64,000 nucleotides of DNA, from assembly GCA_937928215.1 (NCBI GenBank), contig CALFWL010000016.1:1-64000 (forward strand), written 5' to 3'. This document shows positions 18,461-28,266 of this stretch, in pieces. The notes beneath the pieces are model-generated. The model was given only the letters and a program-made list of their open reading frames with translations. It did no database searches and was not told the DNA's origin. A program made the position numbers and the translations under genes. Each line of letters opens with the position of its first letter. Position 1 is the stretch's first letter. This stretch comes from an uncultured Pirellulaceae bacterium (lineage in GTDB: Bacteria; Planctomycetota; Planctomycetia; Pirellulales; Pirellulaceae).

Positions 18461-21025
18461 ATGAATATCCAAGCAACACTCGAACCCGACACCCACACCG
18501 ACGATCTCCTGTTGCGATTCGTTGGAGGGAAAAACAATGGCGAATCCATCTCGATCAGCACTGAGTGCTGCATGCTGGGAGTCACCAGAAGGACAGCAGA
18601 TCGAGGATCCGTCAAAGATCAGTGCGCCATCTACCGCGGGCCGGCGGGAGTCGCGGTTCAAAGCCACGGCTCCGAAGTGCTGATCAACGGCGAAGCAAAA
18701 TCTGTACATTGGCTACAAATTGGCGATCGAATTCAGCTTTCGAACTCGCAAGCGGTTGAAGTTGTTCAGCTGGGGAGCGTCCAAAAAGAAGACGAAACGC
18801 CAAAGACCGAACTGCCGACACCATCGCCTGTCGTCAACCAGTCGATCTGTGAAGATCCTGTTTGGGAATCGCAAATGGATCCGGTTGCCACAGTGGTTAA
18901 CACGCCCGTGATCGAGTCTGAATCGGTTTTCGACGATACGGAACCCGTTGCTGAAGCCGCTACCGAAACGGTTGTTGAATCGGTCGATGTTGAAGGCGAT
19001 CGGATTGACTTTGTAACCAACCCAACGGCAGAACGATATGTGGCTGATAGCCCGGTCGAAGTGCCACCGGTCGAGTCTTCGCCAACAGAAATGAGCTTGA
19101 TTGATCAAGAAGTCCTGAACCAGCTGCCAGCGCAGAACGAATCGTCAGCGTTGCCAGTGCAAGAAGAATTGCCGGTTAACGAAACACCTGCGACACCAGT
19201 GATTGACGCCGACCAGATCAACAAAGTTGTGACGGGGCGATTCGAATCACTTGAAACGTCTGTCAACCAATTGCACGATCAGGCCGCCAACGTGGACCGC
19301 CGCTTTGATCGGCTGGAGGACAGCTTGAACGCTTTGACAGAACATCTGGAGCGTCTGGCGGTAAGCAGTCTGAATCGTGATTCAGTTGCCGCGGAGTCGG
19401 AAAAACCAGCTGCCGTTGCTGATTCAGTGCAACCTGAGGTTACCGATCAGCCTTTCGAAGATCCTGCCGCCGCCTTGAACCATGACACTTTCGCTCCGGC
19501 AAATCCGAGCGTTGAGTCAGCGCTTGAGTCAATCAATCAATCGGTTGAAGCCACCGTCGAGACCGCAGCGGTTGCTCCACGCGAAAACTATAAGGAGTCG
19601 ATTGCATCGCTGTTCCACGACTTAGTCAACACAGACGAGCCCGCGGTTACCTCAACGGTAGAGGCAACACTCCAGCCAACGAGCGAGCCGCTACAGCAAA
19701 ATGCGACCGCTTCTTTTGGAAATGACGATCCAATGGCGATCGGATCGGTAGATGTTCCAGCTGTTCTTCAGGAATCGCATAAATCGGGCGCTCAGCAGGA
19801 AGCTGCTGAACCTGAAACGGAAAACGCGGAGCTGGCGGCAGCTCTGGCAAGTGTGGCGGCATTGACTGCAGACGTGACAGAGCCTGCCAACGAAAGCGTG
19901 GTTTCCAGCCAACCTGCGGATGCTTTTCATACGGACTCTTTGCAGGACGCAATAATTGCCGGAGCGACTGAGAGCGAATCGCATGCCCAATCGGTGACGT
20001 TTACCGAACGGATGATGGAATCCATGCAAAGCGACACTCCGACCCTTTCGAGTGCCGAGCTGGCCGGAGAGGTTGGGCTCGGAATCGCTCAGCCTGTGGA
20101 AGCAGCTCAGACCCCTGAAGTATCGGAGACTCCCGAAGCGCCGGCTCGTGCTGAAGTTCGGACCGAATCCGTCGCCGAGATTTTCGCTCGCTTACAAGCG
20201 GGGACACCTGACAGCGAACAGACCGTCGAAGAGTCTGTAGCAGCGGCATCACGACTGCCAGTGCAGACGACTTTCGAAGACATCCAAGCGTCCATTTCCG
20301 CGACACTCAATGAAGAAGTTGCTCCGTTGTCAAAGACAGAAGAGCCATCGGATCTCGGCTCAGTTGGACAAGTTGCTGAACCCGAGCCTGTCGAAGCGAC
20401 CGCTACCGACCCGCCCGCCGACGATGTGGAATCGGTCATGGATCGACTACGAGCCAGCATCGACAACGAAGATGTTTCGTCTGACGAAACCGAGTCAGCT
20501 GCCGAGGCAAAAAGAGAAGATTCGGTTGACGATTACATGTCCATGTTGTTGTCTCGGATGAAAGGCGATGCTGGTGAGCCAGAGGCTCGTGTGTCATCGG
20601 TGGAAGCGGATGAGACAGTTTCAACCAGTCAGCCGCAAACCCAAACGGTGTCCGCGGGTCCGATGACCGAAGAGGAATTTACGCCTCGCCAGAAAGCCGT
20701 TCCGATCAAATCACTTGACAAAATGCGAGAACTAGCCAACTCGACCTCACGGTCGGCAGTTCAGCAAAGCGTTAGGGCTCAGCAGGAACAGCGGAAGCGG
20801 GGATTGATTCTTCAGTCGCTGGCCTTGGGAAGCTTGGCACTGGCTGGAGTGATGATCGCTTCAAAAGCGTACACATTCGGAGCCGCGTTCACCATGATTT
20901 TTCTGGTGACGTTCGGATATCTGTTCTATGAACTGCTGCGTCCTGCCGGAGGAACGAAGCAAACTAGGTCAATCGTCGCCGACACTCCAAACACGCAGGC
21001 GACAGAAACGGCTACCGACGCCTGA
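18461..21025 (+). CDS. Large acidic FHA-like protein with C-terminal transmembrane hairpin
   Basis: N-terminal FHA-like stretch 'GESISISTECCMLGVTRRTADRGSVKDQCAIYRGPAGVAVQSHGSEVLINGEAKSVHWLQIGDRIQL'; ~600-aa Glu/Pro/Ala/Ser/Thr-rich linker; two C-terminal TM segments. Confidence 0.75.
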   Translation: MNIQATLEPDTHTDDLLLRFVGGKNNGESISISTECCMLGVTRRTADRGSVKDQCAIYRGPAGVAVQSHGSEVLINGEAKSVHWLQIGDRIQLSNSQAVEVVQLGSVQKEDETPKTELPTPSPVVNQSICEDPVWESQMDPVATVVNTPVIESESVFDDTEPVAEAATETVVESVDVEGDRIDFVTNPTAERYVADSPVEVPPVESSPTEMSLIDQEVLNQLPAQNESSALPVQEELPVNETPATPVIDADQINKVVTGRFESLETSVNQLHDQAANVDRRFDRLEDSLNALTEHLERLAVSSLNRDSVAAESEKPAAVADSVQPEVTDQPFEDPAAALNHDTFAPANPSVESALESINQSVEATVETAAVAPRENYKESIASLFHDLVNTDEPAVTSTVEATLQPTSEPLQQNATASFGNDDPMAIGSVDVPAVLQESHKSGAQQEAAEPETENAELAAALASVAALTADVTEPANESVVSSQPADAFHTDSLQDAIIAGATESESHAQSVTFTERMMESMQSDTPTLSSAELAGEVGLGIAQPVEAAQTPEVSETPEAPARAEVRTESVAEIFARLQAGTPDSEQTVEESVAAASRLPVQTTFEDIQASISATLNEEVAPLSKTEEPSDLGSVGQVAEPEPVEATATDPPADDVESVMDRLRASIDNEDVSSDETESAAEAKREDSVDDYMSMLLSRMKGDAGEPEARVSSVEADETVSTSQPQTQTVSAGPMTEEEFTPRQKAVPIKSLDKMRELANSTSRSAVQQSVRAQQEQRKRGLILQSLALGSLALAGVMIASKAYTFGAAFTMIFLVTFGYLFYELLRPAGGTKQTRSIVADTPNTQATETATDA

Positions 21026-21081
21026 TCAGGTTCTGTAGGAACCATTCGGTTCACATCGAATCGGTAAAAAATCGTCATCCT

Positions 21082-21119
21082 GAAACGTCGCGTCACCTTG
21101 GCGCGGCGTTTCGCTTTTT
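21082..21119 (+). terminator. Rho-independent-type terminator after the FHA-like gene
   Basis: GAAACGTCGCG / CGCGGCGTTTC stem (11 bp with one wobble), loop TCACCTTGG, then GCTTTTT. Confidence 0.75.
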
Positions 21120-21157
21120 GGCAGTGCTTCTGATCCGCCTAGCGCTCGTCCGAAGGT

Positions 21158-22180
21158 TCAGAAGCCGCGGTCTTGTTGAATATCAGCAAAATCACGCAGA
21201 CGATAGCTCACGCCAGCATCATCACAGACTCGGCAGAACGCGCGTAACGCGACACCAAAACCATCGGGACCACTGAAGCCGCCAAACTGACCGCCACCTT
21301 TGACGTGCGGTTCCATGTCCGCAAATACGCCCGGAATGCCTCGGTTGATCATGCGCTGATGTAGTGTCGGCAGGAATCCGGCCAAGTCGCGGATGATGGC
21401 CGCATGCCCCGAATCGCCTTGGTCGGCTGGAACAAAATGTTTGACCGCTTCTTCGTCCACGTGATCAATCTTTCCTTGAGCCTTCGCAGAATCGGGGACC
21501 TTGAAATCCTTGATGTGAATCCAGCCGAGTCCCGGCTTCATCGCGACATACTGTTGATACACTTCATCTGGCGAGTACCCTTGCATGACCAAGTTGCCAC
21601 CGTCAAAAATCAACACGCACCCATCACGATTGATTGATTTGTGCATTTTTGCCAGAACCGGACCATTCTGACCGACTAGGTTGGCTTCCACTTCAAGTCC
21701 GTAAGTCAGCCCATGCTGATCGCATACATCAACGATCTTTCCGACCTGGTCCGTCGCCTGCGTCATGTGAGTTTCGAGTTCGCTGCCACGCGGATGGTAG
21801 AACGAGAAACCTCGCACCAGCTTCGTTCCCAGTCGATTGGCCAGATCGCACGCGCGAGGAACGTCTTCGGCAATGTATTGGTCAAACGGCGTAAACCCGG
21901 TCGACGTGCCATCGTCAACGTCAAGCAACTTGATTTTTCCGATCGGCGAACCGAGCGAGGAAACCTGCAACCCGTACTCGTCCAGTTTGGCGATGACGGT
22001 TTCTAGTTCCGAATCGTCGAGCGACATGACATTCTTGATACCGTTACCCGCGTCAACAAACCGGATGGAAAGGTATCTCAAACCCAATGCCGCAAACGCG
22101 CAGAATTGTTGGTCAAGCGTTTTTTGGTTGGCAGCTTCGTCAGAGAAACCGGACAGTAACAGAGATGGGGAGTCAGACAT
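21158..22180 (-). CDS. Sugar phosphate isomerase/epimerase (xylose isomerase-like TIM barrel)
   Basis: 'LVRGFSFYHPRGSELETHMTQ', 'YGLEVEANLVGQNG', 'WIHIKDFKVPDS', 'DLAGFLPTLHQRMINRGIPGVFADMEPHVKGGGQFGGFSGPDGFG'. Confidence 0.8.
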   Translation of the reverse strand: MSDSPSLLLSGFSDEAANQKTLDQQFCAFAALGLRYLSIRFVDAGNGIKNVMSLDDSELETVIAKLDEYGLQVSSLGSPIGKIKLLDVDDGTSTGFTPFDQYIAEDVPRACDLANRLGTKLVRGFSFYHPRGSELETHMTQATDQVGKIVDVCDQHGLTYGLEVEANLVGQNGPVLAKMHKSINRDGCVLIFDGGNLVMQGYSPDEVYQQYVAMKPGLGWIHIKDFKVPDSAKAQGKIDHVDEEAVKHFVPADQGDSGHAAIIRDLAGFLPTLHQRMINRGIPGVFADMEPHVKGGGQFGGFSGPDGFGVALRAFCRVCDDAGVSYRLRDFADIQQDRGF

Positions 22181-22254
22181 GGTTTTAATCAAGTTACCGG
22201 TACAAGTTTGCAGGGTACAGTAGCGAGCCGCGACGATGGAGCTGCCGCAATGAT

Positions 22255-22614
22255 TCAGGTGTTGGCAATGTAATCACACCGAATGATCGACGAAATACCG
22301 CCTCGTGGAGTGAACGTGGCCGTCAGCTTCGCGCGACGCGGTTGAGCGACGGCAACAAAATCGTCCAGAATCGTGTTGGTCACTTTTTCGTAAAAGATTC
22401 CCTCGTTGCGGAACTGCTGAAGGTACATCTTCAGACTTTTCAGTTCGACACAAATCTTATCGGGAACGTACTCGAAGATCAGGCTACCGAAATCTGGTTG
22501 TCCCGTTTTGGGGCAAACCGAAGTGAACTCGGGGCACTGAATCTCGATCAGATAGTCTCGGTCGGGAAAGGAGTTCTCAAACGTTTCAAGCGTGTCGCGA
22601 AAATGGTTGCTCAT
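22255..22614 (-). CDS. queF: NADPH-dependent 7-cyano-7-deazaguanine reductase
   Basis: '[61 protein letters not shown]'. Confidence 0.95.
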   Translation of the reverse strand: MSNHFRDTLETFENSFPDRDYLIEIQCPEFTSVCPKTGQPDFGSLIFEYVPDKICVELKSLKMYLQQFRNEGIFYEKVTNTILDDFVAVAQPRRAKLTATFTPRGGISSIIRCDYIANT

Positions 22615-22705
22615 CGGTATATTGTTGGCATCAGTTTTTGGTTAAGCGTTTTGTTCTTCAATACGACACCAAGATAACTTATCGCACTCGACCAGACAGC
22701 CCGAC

Positions 22706-23395
22706 ATGTTGATTTCCGAAATCTACCAGTCGCGGCAAGGCGAAGGGTCGCTCACGGGCACTGAAAGTGTTTTCGTTCGCACCAGCGGTTGCAATCTGCG
22801 TTGCGATTTCTGTGACACGCCGTTCACGTCCTGGACGCCCGAAGGCGAAACGATGTCCGTCGATCAAATTGTTGACGCGGTGATAAACGACCATTCGGCC
22901 GACCATGTTGTCATCACGGGGGGCGAACCGATGCTACCGCGCGATATCGCCGATTTGTGCGCCTCATTGTCGCAGCAAGGGAAGCATGTCACGATTGAAA
23001 CGGCTGGGACAGTGTTCAAGGAAGTGGCTTGCGACCTGATGTCGATCAGTCCCAAACTGAACAATTCAACTCCGTCACGCGACAGGGCAAACGAATGGGC
23101 AGACCGACACGAGCAGACTCGTTTCCGACCAGATGTCGTGCGGCAACTGATTGATCGCCACGACTATCAATTAAAATTCGTAGTGGATCAACCGACAGAC
23201 ATTGACTCGATCACCGACTACCTTGATCATGTGCGACCGGTCATAGCAGACAAGGTCATGCTGATGCCGCAAGGGATTGAAGTTGAAGCTCTGAACGAAA
23301 AAGCTCAATGGATCGCTCCGATTTGTCGGCAGCATGGTTTCACCTTTTGTCCGCGGCGACACATCGAGTGGTACGGAAACAAACGCGGAACCTGA
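22706..23395 (+). CDS. queE: 7-carboxy-7-deazaguanine synthase (radical SAM)
   Basis: 'EIYQSRQGEGSLTGTESVFVRTSGCNLRCDFCDTPFTSW'; CxxxCxxC; 'VVITGGEPML'; 'FCPRRHIEWYGNKRGT'. Confidence 0.95.
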   Translation: MLISEIYQSRQGEGSLTGTESVFVRTSGCNLRCDFCDTPFTSWTPEGETMSVDQIVDAVINDHSADHVVITGGEPMLPRDIADLCASLSQQGKHVTIETAGTVFKEVACDLMSISPKLNNSTPSRDRANEWADRHEQTRFRPDVVRQLIDRHDYQLKFVVDQPTDIDSITDYLDHVRPVIADKVMLMPQGIEVEALNEKAQWIAPICRQHGFTFCPRRHIEWYGNKRGT

Positions 23396-23438
23396 AGTCA
23401 ACTTCAGCCTTGCACTAACTTTAGCGAAAGCCCACCCC

Positions 23439-24539
23439 ATGCGTGGATTTGGATTCCTGTTGTTTACCGTGATGACGTTTTGCTGCTGGGGCATCTACGG
23501 TCCGATACTGCACGTCGGGCAAGAAAAAATGGCGGGGCAGCCCGGTCAGCTCAGCTCTTTGCGCCCGTTTATCTGCGTGGGCGTCGCCTATTTTGTGATC
23601 GCAGTTGCCGTGCCGTTGATCGTGCTGCGTACAAAAGGGGAATCGGGTAACTGGACCGTGGCCGGTTTCACGATTTCATTTGTCGCTGGTTTGATCACAG
23701 CGATCGGAGCACTTGGGATTATCCTCGCGTTCAAATTTCAAGGCAAACCTGTTTACGTGATGCCGCTGGTGTTTGGATTGGCTCCGATCGTGAACACGTT
23801 AGTTGCCATGTTGATGGCACGTACGTTCAAAGAGGCTTCCTGGGTATTTTATCTGGCCATTTTTCTAGTCGCGTTGGGCGCTGCCGGAGTGCTCAGATTC
23901 AAGCCCAAGGCTTCTCATATTGATCATCCCGTTGCAGCGAAAACCGCTGAGATTGCGGATGAAAAGGCCGAGCAATCCGAGCCAGAGACGGCTGAACCGA
24001 CTGCGACGGCCAAGAGTGAGCTTGCGACGAAAAAACCGAAAGCGAAGCCACTTTGGATCGCGATCGCGATTGGAGTTACCGCACTCTGTTGGGGATCCTA
24101 CGGGCCGCTGCTACATAAAGGACAGGTTCGCATGAACGGCAGCCGATTAAGGCCTTTGGTCTGCGTGGGATTGGCCTATTTTGTGATTGCCGTGGTCGTA
24201 CCGCTGCTACTGCTGCCAACGTTTCAGGAATCGGGAGGCTTTCAGCATGTGGGGGGAGTCATGTGGTCGTTGGCTGCCGGAGCGGCGGGAGCATTGGGTT
24301 CGCTCGGTATCATTTACGCGTTCAATTTTGGCGGCAAGCCGATTTTCGTGATGCCGCTGGTTTTTGGATTTGCTCCGGTGATCAACACGTTTACGGAAAC
24401 CTTCACCAAAGGCTTGGTTGGTCAGGTGTCAACGGAATTCTTGCTCAGCCTTGCCATGGTGATCACTGGTGCAGTGATGGTGCTGGTCTTCGCTCCACGC
24501 CCCAAACGTCCGGCGAAACCTGCTGCGGGAATCTCATAG
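23439..24539 (+). CDS. Multi-TM transporter-like membrane protein with two homologous halves (DMT-like)
   Basis: Repeated motifs 'CCWGIYGPILHVGQEKM...LRPFICVGVAYFVIAVAVPL' and 'LCWGSYGPLLHKGQVRM...LRPLVCVGLAYFVIAVVVPL'. ATG at 23439. Confidence 0.75.
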   Translation: MRGFGFLLFTVMTFCCWGIYGPILHVGQEKMAGQPGQLSSLRPFICVGVAYFVIAVAVPLIVLRTKGESGNWTVAGFTISFVAGLITAIGALGIILAFKFQGKPVYVMPLVFGLAPIVNTLVAMLMARTFKEASWVFYLAIFLVALGAAGVLRFKPKASHIDHPVAAKTAEIADEKAEQSEPETAEPTATAKSELATKKPKAKPLWIAIAIGVTALCWGSYGPLLHKGQVRMNGSRLRPLVCVGLAYFVIAVVVPLLLLPTFQESGGFQHVGGVMWSLAAGAAGALGSLGIIYAFNFGGKPIFVMPLVFGFAPVINTFTETFTKGLVGQVSTEFLLSLAMVITGAVMVLVFAPRPKRPAKPAAGIS

Positions 24540-24569
24540 GACAATCGTATCGCGAAAAAATAACAAGCC

Positions 24570-24917
24570 ATGACCGACGAAGAAAAAGTACTCGCTATCG
24601 ATGATTTGCTATCGCATGTCTGGATGGTCCGAGCGTTTCTCAAACATTGCGAAGAAGCGGAAGAAGATGAAGAACTTCGTGAAGTGCCACGAGCCCTGTA
24701 TGACTACATGCTGGCTCTGGGGCCACCGCTGCGAGACAAAGACTACACAAAGTATCTGAAGCAGGCGAAGAAGAAGCTGAAGAAGTTGAACAACTCAGTG
24801 AAACTTTTCACCGAGATCCAACCCGAGATTTCATCGCATACCAACTTCCAGATGGCAGCTCAATCATTGCGAGTGGCCGTCGATCAAGTGACCGAGTTGC
24901 TTGAACTACAGAACTAA
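24570..24917 (+). CDS. Conserved hypothetical protein, helical, 115 aa
   Basis: ORF 'MTDEEKVLAIDDLLSHVWMVRAFLKHCEEAEEDEEL...' directly after the transporter gene. Confidence 0.55.
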   Translation: MTDEEKVLAIDDLLSHVWMVRAFLKHCEEAEEDEELREVPRALYDYMLALGPPLRDKDYTKYLKQAKKKLKKLNNSVKLFTEIQPEISSHTNFQMAAQSLRVAVDQVTELLELQN

Positions 24918-25468
24918 AACTCGCCCCGCTACGCGATCCCGCCATCCAGCACAGCCAACTTGGACATCGGTGACCAGAGATTTTGTGGCATTGCACGGCC
25001 CCAAGAAAACTTCAAAAGTAGAAATTCCCGAACCGAAGGTTGAGTTGCATCGTATCACGGATGCCTCGATCATCTTTTTGACTCTTCGGGTAATTCACTG
25101 GCCCGACCTCAATCATTTGCCGGCTCGCTCGATCGAGTGACCGATCAATTCGCTAACATTTCTGCCGTCCCTCCCTGTCGGATTTCTGGAGAAATCCACG
25201 ACACCCTCGTTGAAATCCATTTCGCCTTTCGGCTACCCACCAAAAATGCAGAAGCACCATTTTTTGAGTCAGATGAGTATTTCTGACCTCGTTTTGCCCA
25301 ACCAGTCCGCTTTCTGCCGTCCGAAAACGCACGAAGTGATTCGAGAAAAGATTGGAAACATTGTCCCTGATCGTTCCCTGTTGGTTGATAAACCACTGTA
25401 GGAAAATCAGGACGGACAATTCTCGAAAGGATATCAGCATTTTTCGGCTTTAGGAGCCCATCATCCAA

Positions 25469-27496
25469 TTGCTCGAATTCATATATCGATACCGTGGCAT
25501 CTGGATCGTCACGGCGGTTATGGCCGTTCTTACAGCGATCGCAATCCTGATTGTGTTACCGCGAGGGTATGCCTCCGAGGCAAAGCTGATCGTGAAAATC
25601 GGCCGGGAGAGTGTCGCGCTTGATCCTACGGCGACTACCAGCCAAACGATGACGATTCAAAAGACTCAAGAGGAGGAAATTAACTCTGCACTTGAGATTT
25701 TGCATAGCCGCAAAGTGAAAGAGGCGGTTGTTAATGACATTGGCGTTGATGCCATCCTCAGTGGCTACTTAGAGAATCCCGACGCTGTAGATCTCAAGCA
25801 GTCCAAGCGCCATTGGGTGCACCAACGTTTCAGCCAAATGTTCTCCGACCTAGCGGAGATTTTGTTGGCGATTGGCGTGCGAGACCCGGTCGAGGATTAT
25901 GAGCGAGCGATTATCAAGCTTGAGAAAACGGTGCACGTTTTCGCGCCGAAGAAGACTCAGGTGATCAGCATCTACGCGGAAGCCAAGAGCCCCCAACTGG
26001 CTCAGCGGATCGTGGACTCGATGTCGTCATCCTACCTAGAGCAGCACATGCTCATTTCGCAAACCTCGGGTTCGTATGAATTCTTCAAACGAGAAACTGA
26101 AAACGCAAGGGCCTCGTTGGAGAAAGCCAATTTCGAGATGGCTCAATTCATGGCAGAGAATCAAATTGTCTCTGTCGCTTCAAACCAAGACCTATTGAAA
26201 AATGCCTGGAACGGGATCCTCGGCAACGTCCTTAGGTTGGAACGTGAAGAGCAAATGTTGGCCTCAAGCTACTCCGCGACTCACCCTCGTCGCTTGGCGG
26301 TCATTGAACAACTCAAGGCAGCTCGCGCCGTTCTGATTGGTTTGAAGGCCGAAACTGGTGATCGTCTGCCCGGCGAATTCAAGGAAGTTCTCGACAAAGT
26401 TAATGACGATGTCGACGCGCCAGTCACCGAAGAAGCCGTTTCGATGATTGGAAAAATTAGCGAGCTGATTATGGCCAATAGTGAACTCGAAACCATGTTG
26501 GAAAACGTTCGGACGCTGGAATCGCAGTTAACTTTCCATCGCAAAAAATTTGAAGAAGCCAGAATGATTCGGGTTCAGCAGGAAAGCAGCATTTCAAATA
26601 TCTCGGTTTTTCAGCCGGCAACTTTCAATCAGAAACCCGTTTCACCCAACAAAGCTCTGGTCTGTGCCGCGACTTTATTTTTTAGTTACGCGGCAGCGTT
26701 CTCGTTGGGTTTGTGGCGTGAAACCAAACGCCGAAGTGGAGTTTTGAGGAAGGCGGGCGAGATCGAACGCGCCCTCAAGTTACCCGTTGTTGCTGTCGTG
26801 CCGGTCGATCGCACCTCTCACACTCGCTGCAAGAGCGCCAAAGGTTTGCAAAGCCTGAGAGCAAAATGTCATGATGCGGTACACACGATCATGCAGAGCA
26901 AAACAGGTACCGCTTCTAAGACCGGAGAGCGTCCGTCCGTCGTGGTTGGCGTGTTAAGCGTCGAAAAAGGAAATGGTGGCAGCACGCTTGCCTCGGCTTT
27001 GGCTGCGTGTTGTGCCAAGGATTTCAGACTCAAAACACTTTTGGTTGATGCGGACACCAGAACCCGGTCGGTGTCCACCCGTTTCAGCCTCAACGGCGCA
27101 CCAGGACTTCACGAATTGATTTCGGACGAGGCAGATGTTCAGGTTTGCTTACAGCGGTTCGAACCTCTGGAACTGTCACTCATTGCCAGCACGAATAAAA
27201 GCAAAGCCGAGTCCACGCAAATCTCGTTCGACGTTTCGCATGTGATGAAGGAATTGAAATCGCTGAGCAACGATTTTGAAGTCGTGATTGTCGACCTGCC
27301 ACCTGCTTCGGAAGCCAACAACGCCGTCTTCCTAGCGACTCGTCTGGATTGCGTTTTACTGGTCGCTGAGTCGGCGAAAACGACCGTCGCTGAAGCCATT
27401 GGCGTACTGAGGAAATTCGAAACTTCCGAGACCGAAGTTTGCGGATTGGTGCTCAATAAATACCGTCGAGAGTTCCCTTGGGAGTCCTCACTGTAA
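25469..27496 (+). CDS. Polysaccharide co-polymerase (Wzz) fused to BY-kinase-like domain; degenerate Walker A
   Basis: N-terminal TM + 'YASEAKLIVKIGRESVALDP', coiled coil, second TM, then 'SVEKGNGGSTLASALAACCAKDFRLKTLLVDADTRTRS' and 'FEVVIVDLPPASEAN'. TTG start as in ORF track. Confidence 0.85.
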   Translation: MLEFIYRYRGIWIVTAVMAVLTAIAILIVLPRGYASEAKLIVKIGRESVALDPTATTSQTMTIQKTQEEEINSALEILHSRKVKEAVVNDIGVDAILSGYLENPDAVDLKQSKRHWVHQRFSQMFSDLAEILLAIGVRDPVEDYERAIIKLEKTVHVFAPKKTQVISIYAEAKSPQLAQRIVDSMSSSYLEQHMLISQTSGSYEFFKRETENARASLEKANFEMAQFMAENQIVSVASNQDLLKNAWNGILGNVLRLEREEQMLASSYSATHPRRLAVIEQLKAARAVLIGLKAETGDRLPGEFKEVLDKVNDDVDAPVTEEAVSMIGKISELIMANSELETMLENVRTLESQLTFHRKKFEEARMIRVQQESSISNISVFQPATFNQKPVSPNKALVCAATLFFSYAAAFSLGLWRETKRRSGVLRKAGEIERALKLPVVAVVPVDRTSHTRCKSAKGLQSLRAKCHDAVHTIMQSKTGTASKTGERPSVVVGVLSVEKGNGGSTLASALAACCAKDFRLKTLLVDADTRTRSVSTRFSLNGAPGLHELISDEADVQVCLQRFEPLELSLIASTNKSKAESTQISFDVSHVMKELKSLSNDFEVVIVDLPPASEANNAVFLATRLDCVLLVAESAKTTVAEAIGVLRKFETSETEVCGLVLNKYRREFPWESSL

Positions 27497-28182
27497 TGCA
27501 GTCTCCCACGTCGGCCCACTGTCAGCTGCCGCAAGACTCCGTTTTGCCTAACGCCAATCCAAGAATCATCAAGCGGAAGACATCGAGGTCGAAACGCCTG
27601 TTCGATATTGCGCTTTCGGTCTGTTTGCTTGCCTTGCTATGTCCGTTGATGGTTTTGGTTGCACTTTACATCAAAGCTGTCTCCAAAGGCCCGTTTCTTT
27701 ACATTCAACCACGATTAGGTTGCGGCGGTGAAATGTTTCGGATTTTGAAATTCCGAACCATGCACGACCGCAAACAATCACGAGACGAAATTCATCGAGA
27801 TTACGTTGCCAGCCTCGCCAAAGACGATCAAGTCTTGAAAAAACCGGACATCAAAAATGAATTGATCGTGGGCGGCGGTCTGCTTCGAGCACTTTCGATC
27901 GACGAATTACCACAGCTTTGGAATGTGATACGTGGCGACATGTCATTGGTTGGCCCACGTCCTGATCTGCTGCAAATCGAAGACTATACCCCAGAACAGC
28001 TGAGGCGGTTCGAGGTCCTGCCGGGGATCACGGGGCTGTGGCAAATCAACGAAAAGAACGACTTGACGTTCAACGACATGATCGAACTGGACATTCAATA
28101 CGTTGACTCGCAGACGCTGCTAATGGATCTGAAGATCTTGTTCGGAACAGCATTTGAGTTACTGAAATTTTCAAACTCGTAG
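27496..28182 (+). CDS. Undecaprenyl-phosphate sugar phosphotransferase (bacterial sugar transferase)
   Basis: 'RSKRLFDIALSVCLLALLCPLMVLVALYIKAVSKGPFLYIQPRLGCGGEMFRILKFRTM', 'SIDELPQLWNVIRGDMSLVGPRP', 'LPGITGLWQI'. Start overlaps upstream stop as TAATG. Confidence 0.93.
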   Translation: MQSPTSAHCQLPQDSVLPNANPRIIKRKTSRSKRLFDIALSVCLLALLCPLMVLVALYIKAVSKGPFLYIQPRLGCGGEMFRILKFRTMHDRKQSRDEIHRDYVASLAKDDQVLKKPDIKNELIVGGGLLRALSIDELPQLWNVIRGDMSLVGPRPDLLQIEDYTPEQLRRFEVLPGITGLWQINEKNDLTFNDMIELDIQYVDSQTLLMDLKILFGTAFELLKFSNS

Positions 28183-28266
28183 GTTCACCGCTCGCATTCA
28201 TACGTTGCTTGACAAACTAATTTTCCTGTCTTTTTTTCTTATCTATTAAAACAAGAACAATTTATC

